From: Limisphaerales bacterium
GTDB taxonomy: Bacteria > Verrucomicrobiota > Verrucomicrobiia > Limisphaerales > UBA1100
NCBI GenBank assembly: GCA_014382585.1
Contig: JACNJL010000030.1
Location: 1-64,000, forward strand
DNA: 64,000 bases
Reading direction: 5' to 3'
This document shows positions 51,217 through 59,370 of this stretch, one piece after another; position 1 is the first letter of the stretch, and each line of letters begins with the position of its first letter. The notes beneath the pieces are model-generated. The model searched no databases and had not been told where the DNA came from. It worked only from the letters and a program-made list of their open reading frames with translations. The translations under genes and the position numbers were made by a program.

Positions 51217-53797
51217 TTACTGCCGCATCGGGATCTTTTGCCAACCGGCGGCATTCAGTTCCTTCGTGGTCCAGCCCGATTTGGTCAGGGTGACGGTGTT
51301 GTATTTGGCTCCGATCGGCGTGGCGCCGTCGAACTTGCCGAGGTTCTTGATGATGGCGAGCTTGGCGGGGCCGGTGATGCGGCTCAGGTCGGCGTTCGCA
51401 AAGGTGACGGCGAGATGCTTGTCGGTGGCGGAGGTTGTGCCAGGGCCGCCGCTGAAGAAGTTTTCCGTTTTCTCGGTGAGTCCTTTAGTTGGGATACCCC
51501 ATGTCGCGTTGGAGAAATCAGCGCCGGCAAGTTTGGCATTGCGGAAGGCGGCCATGCGGCCAGAGAAACCGGCGATGTTCAGTGTCGCGCCGGATAAGTC
51601 AGCGCCGGTGAGGTCGACGAAGAGGAAGGGTTGGTTTCCCGTCGTGTTGATCGTCGCCCCGGAGAAGTTTACATTCCGCAAGGTGTCCTTGTACCCGAAG
51701 TTGTGGCCGGTGAAGTTGAGGGTCAGCCCGTTCAGTTTTGCTCCGTCCCAGATTGTCTTCGCGGATTCACCCAACGTATCAGTGCTCCACGATTTGATGC
51801 CCAGGGATGGAAAGTCGAGGCCGGCGAGATTGCTTCCATCTTTGAACTTCGGCGTGCTCCAAGCCTTAATGCCCTTTGGGTTTTTCAGCGTGTCCACCAC
51901 GGCATTGAACGTGATGGTGCCGTTGTCTCCGATGCGGTAGTTGCCGGGTGGGCTCGGTGCGACGGGCGCTTTGTTCTCTACGGGCGCGCGCAGGGCAATG
52001 ACTTCGGTTCCCAGCGGGGAGCCATCATCTTTCACCCGTTCAACATCCGTAAAGTAAGCGCCACCGGCCCGGCCGGATTCGTCGTAGAGATAGGTCCACA
52101 ACTCGGACGGGCCTGCGGGAAGTTTCAGTTCCATCCGAACCGCTTTGCTGCCAGAGGGAACGGGCATCTCTTTTTCCTGTCCGGCGATCGACACCTTGGC
52201 CCGCACGGCGACCAAGGGTTTCTCGGCGACGGATGGCCATTGTCGAAGCGTGAAAGAATAGCGGCCGGCTTGTTTGACATTCACCATCCACGGGCCGGTC
52301 ACCCTGGGTAGTTTTCGGATCGAGCCGAACCACCAGGGCGGATTGCCTTTTTCCATGTGCCAGTCCTGGGAACAAAGGTCGGTTGGGTTTTGATCCGGAT
52401 TGCCCAGATCGATTGGCACCGGGGTCATGCGGGGGGGACACGTTCGCCCAGAATGGCTTGTAGGCTTCGCGCAGTTGTTTCGCCACCTCAGGATGCTCTT
52501 TGGAGACATCATTGCGTTGCGCGGGATCGGCTTGGATGTCGTAGAGAAACTGGTCGCCATGGTTCACCAGACGCCAGCGTTTGGTGAGCACCACCGAATG
52601 AGAAAAGGGCTGTGGCGGCAAGGCGTTTCCGCCTGCGGCGCCGTGGAATTGCACGAAGTGATGTGTTCGGGGCCATGGCTTGTTGGAGCCGGCCAGCAGC
52701 GGCTTGAGTGAAATGCCATCCGGCGCATACGCCTTCGGAACGGGGATGCCGCACAGGTCAGCCAGTGTCGGCAGCACATCGATGTGCGCGGACAAGGTAT
52801 CAATATTCCGTCCACCGGTCAGTCCGCCCTTGGGCCAATGAATGAAGAAAGGCACACGATGGCCGCCGTCGTAAATCGAAGATTTCTTGCCGCGCATTCC
52901 GGCGTTGAAGCCGGACACTGCTTCGGAATCCAGACCTTCGAACTTCGCGCCCGCCGCCGTTCCGTTGTCGGTCATGAAAATGAGGATGGTGTTGTCGGCC
53001 AGTCCGAGTTTGTTCAGCCGCTGGCGCAGGATTCCCATGTTGTGATCGATGTTGGCGACCATCCCGTAAAAGTTGGCGTTGGCGACGTCCTTGGCTCCCT
53101 GGTACGGCTTCGCCCATTCCGGCGCGACATAGTACGGGCCGTGCGGGGCGTTGGGCGCGATGTAGAGGAAGAACGGTTTGTTTCGGTTGTCTTCAATAAA
53201 ACGGATCCCCTCCCGGAACCAGACGTCGGTGCAGTAACCCTCAAACTTCTTAAAGGTCCCCTGCATGTTGTCAGCGGTGGCGTGTTCGTAGGTGTCGTCA
53301 AAGTAGTCGTTGCCCCAATAGTCCGACGCTTGCCCAATCCCGCCGCACCGATGCCAGAGGACATCCTGAAAGCCGCGGTCTTGCGGCCGGTGCGGCGCGT
53401 TGTCACCCAGATGCCACTTGCCGACCATCCCGGTGGTGTAACCTGCGTTTGCAAACAGATCCGCCACGGTCTTCTCATCCGCGTGCATCATGGTGCGTCC
53501 TGAACTCGTGCGATACGCACCGGTGTATCCGGGATGATTGCCCGACATCAACGCGGCTCTTGTCGGCGTGCAAAACGGGCTCACATGAAAGTCGGTAAAC
53601 CGAATCGATTCCGCATGCAGCTTATCCAGATGCGGAGTCTTCAGGATCGGATTGCCATGACAACCCAGATCGCCATAGCCCTGATCGTCGGTCATCACGA
53701 GGATGACGTTCGGTCGGGCTGCCGACGCCATCGGAGCCACAATGGCCATCGTCATCAAACACACGGCGATCGCAGCCGGCAGGACTCGATTCTTCAT
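51217..53797 (-). CDS. S1 sulfatase with C-terminal beta and pentapeptide-like domains, split by a frameshift
   Basis: From ATG 53797 a sulfatase runs in one frame: signal peptide, C76-TPTR, TDDQGYGDLGCHGNP, GKWHLGDNAPHRPQDRGF, FMTDNGTAAGAKFEG. At a C7 tract (minus strand; 52431-52437) the continuation of the family sequence moves to another frame: MTPVPIDLGNPDQNPTDLC, then GPWMVNVKQAGRYSFTLRQW, which parallels GHWAVHVAHTGHYTFEVRRW of the gene at 31262. That frame ends at 51217 with a pentapeptide-like stretch (FVDLTGADLSGATLNIAG, AKLAGADFSNATWG). Removing one C would restore about 859 residues. Unshifted translation ends at 52040 with about 130 meaningless residues. Confidence 0.85.
52431..52437 (-). 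other. C7 tract where the sulfatase frame breaks
   Basis: Minus strand GTG-TCC-CCC-CCG-CAT. Reading six C instead of seven joins the sulfatase to its C-terminal domains without any other change. Homopolymer indel, phase variation, +1 slippage on CCC or an assembly error are all possible. Confidence 0.7.
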
Positions 53798-53816
53798 CAG
53801 TTACAAAAGGGCTGAG

Positions 53817-55313
53817 TTACTTGTTGTGACGCTTGTTCTTTCCTCTTAATGGGTTGGCCCCAAATTTAATCTGGGCTTTCCCTGCCTTCAGCCACTGGCT
53901 TCTGGGGCCTGCCCAGTGGACATCGGTGCGGCAATTGTCGCCCTTCAGATTGTAGTCTCCGATGTCGGCGCGGGCTTGTTGGGCTTGCTTCAGGAGGCGT
54001 TCGACGACGGTGGGATGTTGTGCGGCTAGGTTTCGCTTTTCACCGATGTCCTTCTTCAGGTCATACAGTTCGGGCTCGGTGATGTCTTCCGACTGGCCTC
54101 CCAAATTGAAATTTCCGCCGGCTTGCCAGAGCGGTTTGGCGGGGCGCGGAAGAATCAGTTTGTAACGTTCATCCCGGACGGCCTGCAGGTGGGCTTGGAA
54201 GTAGTAATAGTGCGTTTTGACAGGGCTCTTATTTGTCTCGCCAGTGAACAGCGGGAGCTGGCTTTTGCCGTCGATCTTCCATGGCTGCGTCAGCTCAGCG
54301 CCGGCAAGATCGGCGAAGGTGGGGAGCATATCCACGATGCGGATGATGGCATCCGTTTCGCTGCCCGGCTTAATCAGCCCCGGGGCCTTGACCACGAACG
54401 GCACTCTCACGCCGCCTTCCCAGGTTTCAGTCTTTTGCCCGCGCAAAGGTCCGGGGCTGCCGGCGCGAAAGGGGCCGCCGCCCTTTTTGTTTCTCCTTTG
54501 AGGGTGATCCAGATGCAGATGCCACGGGCCGTTATCGCTGGTGAAGATGACCATCGTCCGTTCATCGAGTTTCCACTCCTTCAACTTGGTCAACAGCCGC
54601 CCGATGTGGTGATCCATTTCCTGAACCGAATCGCCGTACAGGCCAAACTCGCTGCTCCCTCGGAACTTCTTCGAGGCAGCCAACGGCCCGCTCGTATGCG
54701 CCGTGTAGTAGCACAGATAAACAAAGAAGGGTGTGTCGCGGTTCTTCTCGATAAAGCCGAGCGCCTCGTCGGTAAAGGTTCTGTCGTAGTCTTCCGGCTC
54801 CGCTTGCGTCGGCGATAACATCTCGTTGCGGAATTGAGGTCCGCCGCAAGGGCGACCGTAAAAGTAATCGAAGCCGTGCTTGATCGGGGTGATATCGTTC
54901 GGAAACTCTCTGCCATGCCCATTGAGATCCCATTTGCCGAATGCTGCGGAAACATAGCCTTTGGGCTTGAGAACCTCCGGGATCAACACTTCGTCGAGAT
55001 GAACGAAGGGGTGGTGGCTGTATCTCTCATGTCGATACTGTTTCACACGCGTGGGATAGCATCCTGTCAAACAGGCCGTGCGCGAGGCACCACAGACGGG
55101 TTGGGTGTAGAAAGCCGTGCATCGCATGCCATCTCGGGCAATCGAATCGATGGCAGGTGTCTTGATTTTCGTGGCGCCGAAGCAGCCGACGTCTCCATAG
55201 CCCATGTCGTCAGCCATGATGTAGACAATATTCCACGGGCGGGTTTTTTGCTCCGCCTGCGCCACACGCGGGCACAGGAACGCTAGCAGGAGAAGAACGC
55301 GAAACGCTGTCAT
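53817..55313 (-). CDS. secreted S1 sulfatase with CxAxR motif; borrowed 5' end
   Basis: 498 residues from ATG 55313. Signal peptide MTAFRVLLLLAFLCPRVAQA then EQKTRP copies that of the gene at 29755-31209. The body differs: MADDMGYGDVGCFGATKIKTP, C74-GASR in place of the usual CxPSR, GKWDLNGHGREFPND where most sulfatases have GKWHLG, and FTSDNGPWHLHLDHPQ. CxAxR is an accepted variant of the formylglycine motif, and the His-to-Asp change in GKWDL occurs in some branches, so activity is plausible but less certain. The extended frame to 55526 overlaps RidA and is rejected. Confidence 0.9.
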   Translation of the reverse strand: MTAFRVLLLLAFLCPRVAQAEQKTRPWNIVYIMADDMGYGDVGCFGATKIKTPAIDSIARDGMRCTAFYTQPVCGASRTACLTGCYPTRVKQYRHERYSHHPFVHLDEVLIPEVLKPKGYVSAAFGKWDLNGHGREFPNDITPIKHGFDYFYGRPCGGPQFRNEMLSPTQAEPEDYDRTFTDEALGFIEKNRDTPFFVYLCYYTAHTSGPLAASKKFRGSSEFGLYGDSVQEMDHHIGRLLTKLKEWKLDERTMVIFTSDNGPWHLHLDHPQRRNKKGGGPFRAGSPGPLRGQKTETWEGGVRVPFVVKAPGLIKPGSETDAIIRIVDMLPTFADLAGAELTQPWKIDGKSQLPLFTGETNKSPVKTHYYYFQAHLQAVRDERYKLILPRPAKPLWQAGGNFNLGGQSEDITEPELYDLKKDIGEKRNLAAQHPTVVERLLKQAQQARADIGDYNLKGDNCRTDVHWAGPRSQWLKAGKAQIKFGANPLRGKNKRHNK

Positions 55314-55362
55314 GGATGCCTCACTGTGCCCGCGGCCTGTGCGGCGTGCAAGTCCGGCCTTG
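55242..55362. repeat. right copy of ~120-bp direct repeat (upstream DNA plus signal peptide)
   Basis: Counterpart of 31138-31259, same orientation. It spans the signal-peptide codons of the sulfatase at 53817-55313 and nearly the whole 64-bp gap to RidA. Homology stops about 15 bases before the RidA stop on this side and within the first residues of the mature sulfatase on the other. Confidence 0.85.
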
Positions 55363-55377
55363 GGGCAGGGGCGTTGT

Positions 55378-55821
55378 CTATTCCTGCACGATCTCAAAAA
55401 TCGCCTCCACCTCCACGGCGGCGCCGGTGGGCAGGGCGGCGAAGCCGAGGGCGCTGCGGGCGTGGTAGCCGTCGCCGTCCTTGCCGTAAATCTCATGCAA
55501 CAGATCGCTGGCGCCGTTGATGACAAGGTGTTGGTCGGTGAAGTCCGGCGCGGAGTACACGCAGCCGAGCAGCTTGATGACCCGCAGGCCGTTAATGGTG
55601 CCGTGCGCGTTGTGGACGGAGTTCAGAATTTTCTGCGCACAATCCTTGGCGGCGGCATAGCCGTCCTCGACGGACAAGCCCTTGCCGAGCACGCCGGTGG
55701 CGGTGCTGGTGTGGCCGCTGGTGATGAGCTGGTTGCCGCTGCGGATGCAGAGATTCAAATAGCCGGGCTCGAGCTTGGTGAATTCAACGCCCAGTTCTTT
55801 CGCTTTTTCCTCGGGAGACAT
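55378..55821 (-). CDS. RidA/YjgF-family protein
   Basis: 147 residues from ATG 55821 (MSPEEKAKELGV); the longer frame to 55863 adds nothing family-like. LNLCIRSGNQLITSGHTST, GLRVIKLLGCVYSAPDFTDQHLVING and HARSALGFAALPTGAAVEVEAIFEI follow the RidA fold, with the conserved R in HARSALG that binds substrate carboxylates. The closest type is the longer 'TdcF-like' group of about 150 residues. Cytoplasmic imine/enamine deaminase role is likely but substrate is unknown. Its 42-base separation from the esterase upstream suggests co-transcription. Confidence 0.88.
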   Translation of the reverse strand: MSPEEKAKELGVEFTKLEPGYLNLCIRSGNQLITSGHTSTATGVLGKGLSVEDGYAAAKDCAQKILNSVHNAHGTINGLRVIKLLGCVYSAPDFTDQHLVINGASDLLHEIYGKDGDGYHARSALGFAALPTGAAVEVEAIFEIVQE

Positions 55822-55864
55822 GCAGGAAGGGTGCCGTGCGGTGCCTCGGGGTGCAATGATCAAT

Positions 55865-57766
55865 TCATTGGCCGCCGGCCTGCAACTTTTTCAAGTCCGG
55901 CAAATCGTAATGCTGCAGGGCGCGGGGGTGGATGGTATGGAGATGGCGGTTGGCTTGGCGATCGGTCATCAATGTTTTCCATGAGGCCAAGCCATTGTGC
56001 AGGGTGAGCGGACTGATGAGCCGGGGCTCCAGCGCGGCGGCGTGTTGCGCGGCGGTCGTGGTTTCGCCGTGGGCGATGAGGTGGACGCGCTGGGTCTTGT
56101 GATGTTCGGCGAGCCATCGGGCGCATTGCAAAATATCCTCGGTGCGCAGGGCGAGAAACGAGCGGCCCAGGAGATAACCGATATACCAATCGGCGCCGGG
56201 GAATCGCCAGTTGCGCGTGGCGGTTTCGCCGAGGTCGCGCAGATCCACAATCATCACCGGATGCCCCGCGGCGCGTAGTTTGTTGGCGGCGGCCCGGGCG
56301 CTGTTTAACCCCTCGGTGGGGGTGATCAATACCGGCACCTTATCGCCCTCGGGCCAGTGCAAGGCGGGCAAACTAATGCCGGCCTCCGGGTGCCACACCA
56401 TCGGGCGAGGTTGACCGGCATGGCGGATGAACATCATCCCCTCGGCCGGCGGCAGTTCAGCAACGCGTCGAATGCCGGTGATCTGCTGAAGTCGATCCCG
56501 CGTGAGGGCCGGGCGTTGGGCGGCCCAATGTTGTTCATCGGCAACAAACCAATCAAAAATCGAGCGCGCATCCTTGAGCAAGAGCACTTGCCCCTTCGGC
56601 GTCACCTGCAGGTCGGCATCGTTGCGCACGGGCACGTTGTCCGGTTCCTTGATTTCAATCATGCGCCCCTGCAGCCAACGGGCGAAAAAGCGGGCGGCCC
56701 CTTCGCGTAGGCGGCGACTGAAGCCGTGCTTTTCATTGGCCTCGACCAACGTCACGCGCTCGGGATGGCCGAGCACGGTGTACGCGCGTTGCGCCTGACG
56801 CAAGGCTTCCCAAGTGCCTTCGATCGGCACGAAATCCTGGGTGGCGGCAAGGATCAGCGTGGGTTTGGGGGCGCGAGCGAGGATGAAATCCGGATGATCA
56901 AAACCCTCGCGGATCTGCGCGAAAAGATTTTGCTCCGCATCGCCCGGGCCGGGGGATTCATTTTTGCGCCGGTGCGTGGTTATGAAACAACCCGGCGCCG
57001 CAGCCACGATGCGGTCATCGTACGCCATCAAAAAACTCGTCAAATTGCCCCCGCCAGAATTGCCCATGCAACCAAGCCGCTGGGCGTTCACATCCGGTCG
57101 GTCGGCCAGATAATCCAGCGCGCGGACGCCGTCCCATACCATCCAACGGCCCAGCCCGCCTCCGAGCAGAATGGGCGCCGGCCCGAGCACGGCGTGTTCG
57201 CTGGTAGGCTTGCGCGGCGCGCGGCCTTCGGCATCGAGCAGCTGCCGTCGTTCGCCTTGGCCGATGGGGTCGTAACACAGCACCACAAACCCGTGCTGCA
57301 CGAGCAGGCGGTTGGCCTTTTGATATTCCTTGTACGCCTTGCCGTTGGCCGAGTGACCGCACGGATGGAGCACGGCCGGAAACGGCCCCTTGCCCGCGGG
57401 CCGGTAGACATTCGCCGTCACGTGAAATCCCGGTCGACTCTCGAAGAGCACCTTTTCGATCGTGAACCCTTCCTCGCGCAACACGCCCGTCACGTACGCA
57501 TTCAGCGGCGTGCGCTCGGGCATTTTCCCGAGAGTCCATTGAAGAAACGTTTTTCGTTTCGCCTGATACGCTGCCAGTGCCTCGGGGGTTTTGAGCGCGA
57601 TTTCCAGATCCTTCAGGCGCTGATCCAGCTTGGCGTGCACCAGTTTTCGCAGATAGGCGCGCATCATCTGCTGTTCTTTATCCGCATTAAAATCCGGCGG
57701 CAACACCCGCAGGGCAGCCGGCACCGTTTGCGCCGCGGCCAACAGAATGAGGATCAGGCGAACCAT
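55865..57766 (-). CDS. secreted acetyl-xylan-esterase-like protein with two alpha/beta-hydrolase lobes
   Basis: 633 residues from ATG 57766, the start of the signal peptide (MVRLILILLAAAQTVPAALR). The first lobe has AVLHPCGHSANGKA, GCMGNSGGGN (S237), AATQDFVPIEG (D311) and NEKHGFS (H347), a full triad of the acetyl xylan esterase type. The second lobe repeats the fold (VPVLITPTEGLNSARA, MIVDLRDLGETATRNW), but its elbow reads AHGETTTA, so the nucleophile Ser is missing and this half is probably non-catalytic. It likely deacylates polysaccharide or acts on a related ester. Confidence 0.87.
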   Translation of the reverse strand: MVRLILILLAAAQTVPAALRVLPPDFNADKEQQMMRAYLRKLVHAKLDQRLKDLEIALKTPEALAAYQAKRKTFLQWTLGKMPERTPLNAYVTGVLREEGFTIEKVLFESRPGFHVTANVYRPAGKGPFPAVLHPCGHSANGKAYKEYQKANRLLVQHGFVVLCYDPIGQGERRQLLDAEGRAPRKPTSEHAVLGPAPILLGGGLGRWMVWDGVRALDYLADRPDVNAQRLGCMGNSGGGNLTSFLMAYDDRIVAAAPGCFITTHRRKNESPGPGDAEQNLFAQIREGFDHPDFILARAPKPTLILAATQDFVPIEGTWEALRQAQRAYTVLGHPERVTLVEANEKHGFSRRLREGAARFFARWLQGRMIEIKEPDNVPVRNDADLQVTPKGQVLLLKDARSIFDWFVADEQHWAAQRPALTRDRLQQITGIRRVAELPPAEGMMFIRHAGQPRPMVWHPEAGISLPALHWPEGDKVPVLITPTEGLNSARAAANKLRAAGHPVMIVDLRDLGETATRNWRFPGADWYIGYLLGRSFLALRTEDILQCARWLAEHHKTQRVHLIAHGETTTAAQHAAALEPRLISPLTLHNGLASWKTLMTDRQANRHLHTIHPRALQHYDLPDLKKLQAGGQ

Positions 57767-57836
57767 GCGGTCTAGTTTGGCGGGGCCAACTAAAGGGCGC
57801 AACTCTTTCGCGGCGCGGGCGCGGAGAGCGTAGACA

Positions 57837-57896
57837 GGGGCAAGGTGGAACTTGCCCCTCCCGAGGCCGTGGGAGGAACGAGTTCCACCTCGTCCC
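57837..57896. repeat. palindromic repeat family B, full copy
   Basis: GGGGCAAG/CTTGCCCC (57837-57858, 6-base loop) is followed by a short spacer and GGAACGAG...CTCGTCCC, a second hairpin ending at 57896. It sits in the 189-bp gap between the esterase and the DUF1501 gene. The remaining gap contains no further recognisable element. Confidence 0.8.
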
Positions 57897-57955
57897 TATT
57901 GATAGTCCCTATGATTGAATTCGGGGATCGCGAACGGACGGCTTCCTGAAATTCC

Positions 57956-59299
57956 CTAGAACAACGGCAGGGGATTGCCGTCGCAGAGCTGGAAGGGGCG
58001 GTCGAGTTGATCGTGCAGTTCGGTGCGCGGGTCGATGCCCATGGCGCGGAAGGCGGTGGCGTGGATGTCCGCCGGGGAACAGGCGCCGGCCGCGGGTTCC
58101 GTTCCCTTCTTGTTGCTGGCGCCGTACACCTGACCGCCCTGAATGCCGCCGCCGGCGTAGGCCAGCGAGTAGACATTCGGATAATGATCGCGGCCGCCGT
58201 TGCCGTTCACCTTGGGCGTACGGCCGAAGTCGGTGAGGAATACCACTAGGGTTTCCTCCAACATGCCGCGCATCTCCAGGTCGGTGAGCAGGGCGGATAC
58301 GGATCGGTCAAAGACAGGCAGGAGCCGGTCTTTCATTTTTGGAAAATGATTGCGGTGCGTATCCCAGTTGTCCCCACTACCGCCAGCAAGGTCGCTGGCG
58401 GAGAGGAGGGTTTGCACGACGGGCACACCGGCCTCGACCAGACGTCGGGAAAGTAGGAGGGATTGGCCGCCCATGTGGTCGCCGTACATATGGCGGATCT
58501 TGGGATCCTCCTTCTCTAGATCGTAGGCATCGCGCACCGGCGACCCGAGCAGCATATCGGCGGCCATGCGGGAATAATGATCGAGTTGCTCGTAGGCCTT
58601 CTCTTCACTGCGCGCGTTGTCCAGTTGGGTGAGCAAGGCGCGGCGGTCGGCGATGCGGCTCTTGTCGAGGTTCAGCTTCAGGTTCAGCTCGCGGTCGGTG
58701 TAGCGGTTAACGCCGCGCCACGGTTCGCCGGCCGGCGTGCGCACGAGAATGGGATCGTACTGGGAGCCGAGCCAGCCACCGTGTTCTCCAGATTGCTGGC
58801 CGCCGTTGTCGAACATCGAGTACGGCATGCGGATGGCCCTAGGGGTGCCGGCGGCCGGGTTGTGGAAATAGGACATCATCGATGCCAGCGACGGCCAGTT
58901 CTTGTTGCTCTTGGGCTTGGCCCCCACGGGGTTGTGGCCGGTCATATTCACGTACATGGCCGAGCCGTGGCCGCCGTGCTTGTGATGCACAGAGCGCACA
59001 ATGGCGAGCTTGTCCGAGTGCTTGGCTAGCATCGGGAGGTGTTCGCAGAAATGAATGCCGGGCGTGGCGGTCTTGATGTGTTTGAATTCGCCACGAATTT
59101 CCGAAGGCGCTTCGGGCTTGGGATCGAACGATTCATAGTGGCTCATGCCACCCCACGTGTAGACGATGATACACGATTTGGCCTTGCGCTGCGGCGCGGT
59201 GGTGCTGGCGATGGCCTTGAAATAGGTGGGCAACGTCAGCCCAGCTAATCCCACGCTGGTGCGCAGGAAATCTCTTCGGCTATGGTTCAGGCTCAACAT
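57956..59299 (-). CDS. DUF1501 protein with Tat signal
   Basis: 447 residues. HSRRDFLRTSVGLAGLTLP is a Tat leader. SCIIVYTWGGMSHYESFDPKP, VRSVHHKHGGHGSAMYVNMTGH, EAGVPVVQTLLSASDLAGGSGDNWDTH, VVFLTDFGRTPKVNGNGGRDHYP and a final ADIHATAFRAMGID are family blocks. It differs from the DUF1501 protein at 6991 and has no PSD1-cytochrome neighbour inside the window, so its usual partner may be elsewhere. Exported, function not established. Confidence 0.94.
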   Translation of the reverse strand: MLSLNHSRRDFLRTSVGLAGLTLPTYFKAIASTTAPQRKAKSCIIVYTWGGMSHYESFDPKPEAPSEIRGEFKHIKTATPGIHFCEHLPMLAKHSDKLAIVRSVHHKHGGHGSAMYVNMTGHNPVGAKPKSNKNWPSLASMMSYFHNPAAGTPRAIRMPYSMFDNGGQQSGEHGGWLGSQYDPILVRTPAGEPWRGVNRYTDRELNLKLNLDKSRIADRRALLTQLDNARSEEKAYEQLDHYSRMAADMLLGSPVRDAYDLEKEDPKIRHMYGDHMGGQSLLLSRRLVEAGVPVVQTLLSASDLAGGSGDNWDTHRNHFPKMKDRLLPVFDRSVSALLTDLEMRGMLEETLVVFLTDFGRTPKVNGNGGRDHYPNVYSLAYAGGGIQGGQVYGASNKKGTEPAAGACSPADIHATAFRAMGIDPRTELHDQLDRPFQLCDGNPLPLF

Positions 59300-59370
59300 C
59301 GATTCTTGGACGTCCGACTGAAAGAAATCTACCGGATTAAATCGGATTTTTCAAGATTTGCCCCCCCCGA

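Noticed and set aside
52040-52430. Last ~130 residues of the unshifted sulfatase frame
   Set aside because: Basic, low-complexity sequence with no similarity to the family end, which is found in the other frame.
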